Source: Alphaproteobacteria bacterium
GTDB taxonomy: Bacteria > Pseudomonadota > Alphaproteobacteria > SHNJ01
Direction: 5' to 3'
NCBI GenBank assembly: GCA_004295055.1
Contig: SHNJ01000022.1
Span: 1-34,034, forward strand
DNA: 34,034 nucleotides
Of the stretch, positions 33,412 to 34,034 are shown in pieces. A program made the translations under genes and the position numbers. The notes under the pieces are model-generated. The model made no database searches. It was given only the letters and a program-made list of their open reading frames with translations, and had not been told where the DNA came from. How positions within the stretch are numbered: the first letter of the stretch is position 1; each line of letters opens with the position of its first letter.

Positions 33412-34034
33412 ATGAAAAAAATAACCTATTGTTTTGTTATAGCTGCGGTTCTGGCCGCCAGCCTGATGTCATTTTCTGCCAATGCCGCCACCGAAAAAAA
33501 TTCCGCCAGCGATAAAAACTGGATGATGCGGTTCAGAGGCATAGCGGTCGTTCCCCAAGAAGATGCAAGCACCACCATTGGCGGTAATGTTGAAATCGAT
33601 AACACTGTCGTTCCTGAGGTGGATTTCAGCTATTTCTTCACCAAAAATTGGGCGGCGGAATTAATTCTTGCCACCACCCCGCATGATGCGACCGCTACGG
33701 CTGGCAACATCGATCTTGGCTCTGTTTGGTTGTTGCCTCCAACATTGACCATGCAATATCACATGGATCCGGTGGACGGATGGAAACCTTATGTTGGCGC
33801 TGGTGTTAACTACACCATTTTTTATAACGAAGATAAAGGTCCTGCCATTAACAGCATCAAATACGACAACAGCTTTGGCCCAGCGTTACAGGCCGGTGTC
33901 GATTACGATTTGAAAAACGGATGGTTCTTAAATTTTGACGTAAAGAAAATCTGGATTAATACCGACGTTAAAATCAATGGCGGCGCTATTCGTGCCGACG
34001 TGGATATCGTCCTTGGGTGATTGGATTCGGGGCA
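33412..34034 (+). CDS. ompW: OmpW-family outer-membrane protein, frameshifted near its end and cut by the window
   Basis: The protein has a signal peptide (residues 1-25, cleavage after ANA) and the small 8-strand OmpW barrel: MMRFRGIAVVPQEDAS, VPEVDFSYFFTKNWAAELILA, LPPTLTMQYH and KPYVGAGVNYTIFY. The open frame stops at TGA 34018-34020 after RADVDIVLG. One base earlier in frame the sequence reads PWVIGFGA, which is exactly the expected DPWVIGxG final strand. One missing base near 34009 (GAT read as GT) restores the family ending, which would run beyond the window. GGAGAG precedes the ATG. OmpW forms a small hydrophobic channel in the outer membrane. Confidence 0.85.

Noticed and set aside
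1-34034. CRISPR arrays, tRNA or rRNA genes, prophage or transposase genes
   Set aside because: Reading both strands I found no regularly spaced repeats, no cloverleaf-like intergenic sequence and no mobile-element proteins; gaps are nearly all under 250 bases.

Overview
The window is a 34 kb piece of a Gram-negative bacterial chromosome of roughly balanced G+C, densely coded with many 1-30 bp gene overlaps. Gene content (stand-alone receiver and Hpt phosphorelay proteins, HWE-free hybrid kinases, a NodT-type efflux porin with an HAE1-type pump, OmpW behind an FNR/FixK-like box, small MarR, PhnA-domain and VOC proteins) fits an alphaproteobacterium best. This is an inference from gene families, not from any rRNA marker. 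I see no rRNA, tRNA, CRISPR array, integrase or transposase.

Layout. (1) 1-6326 is housekeeping and accessory: a cold-shock protein, an RhlE-like DEAD-box helicase, a secreted double Rap1a/Tai-like protein coupled to a Uup-like ABC-F ATPase, then on the minus strand a TrmH/SpoU rRNA methyltransferase, a VOC protein and a PhnA-domain protein. A hairpin-rich repeat lies between the converging genes. (2) 6395-22466 is one signalling and surface-polysaccharide locus. Eight signalling genes (three hybrid histidine kinases, two Hpt-REC-REC proteins, one Hpt protein, three single receivers; nine genes counting all) carry about 12 receiver domains and 3 Hpt domains, with no DNA-binding, GGDEF/EAL or other recognisable output domain. 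In the middle, a five-gene overlapping operon runs Hpt-REC-REC, YaiO-like outer-membrane barrel, membrane-anchored HEAT-repeat protein, processive family-2 glycosyltransferase, NAD-dependent sugar epimerase. (3) 22555-29165 is a MarR regulator divergent from a complete tripartite RND efflux operon. (4) 29291-34034 is a patchy right end: an NAD(P)H oxidoreductase, a head-to-head fusion of a 5'-truncated hybrid kinase with a 5'-truncated chemoreceptor, NnrD, a LysE exporter interrupted by one in-frame TGA, and an OmpW gene frameshifted just before its last strand.

How it may work together. The best candidate for an undescribed system is the central locus: membrane hybrid kinases feed a multi-step phosphorelay of Hpt and receiver proteins whose only genetically linked target is a synthase-type polysaccharide cassette. 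One relay protein is the first gene of that cassette and is translationally coupled to it. I infer post-translational control, perhaps through the HEAT-repeat membrane protein; nothing in the sequence proves this. A 17-bp perfect inverted repeat brackets one receiver/Hpt pair and could be either paired regulator sites or the ends of an invertible segment.

The three lesions at the right end (fusion near 30910, TGA at 32812, frameshift near 34009) lie within 3.1 kb of each other and of the window end. Assembly or read error must be excluded before they are read as biology.
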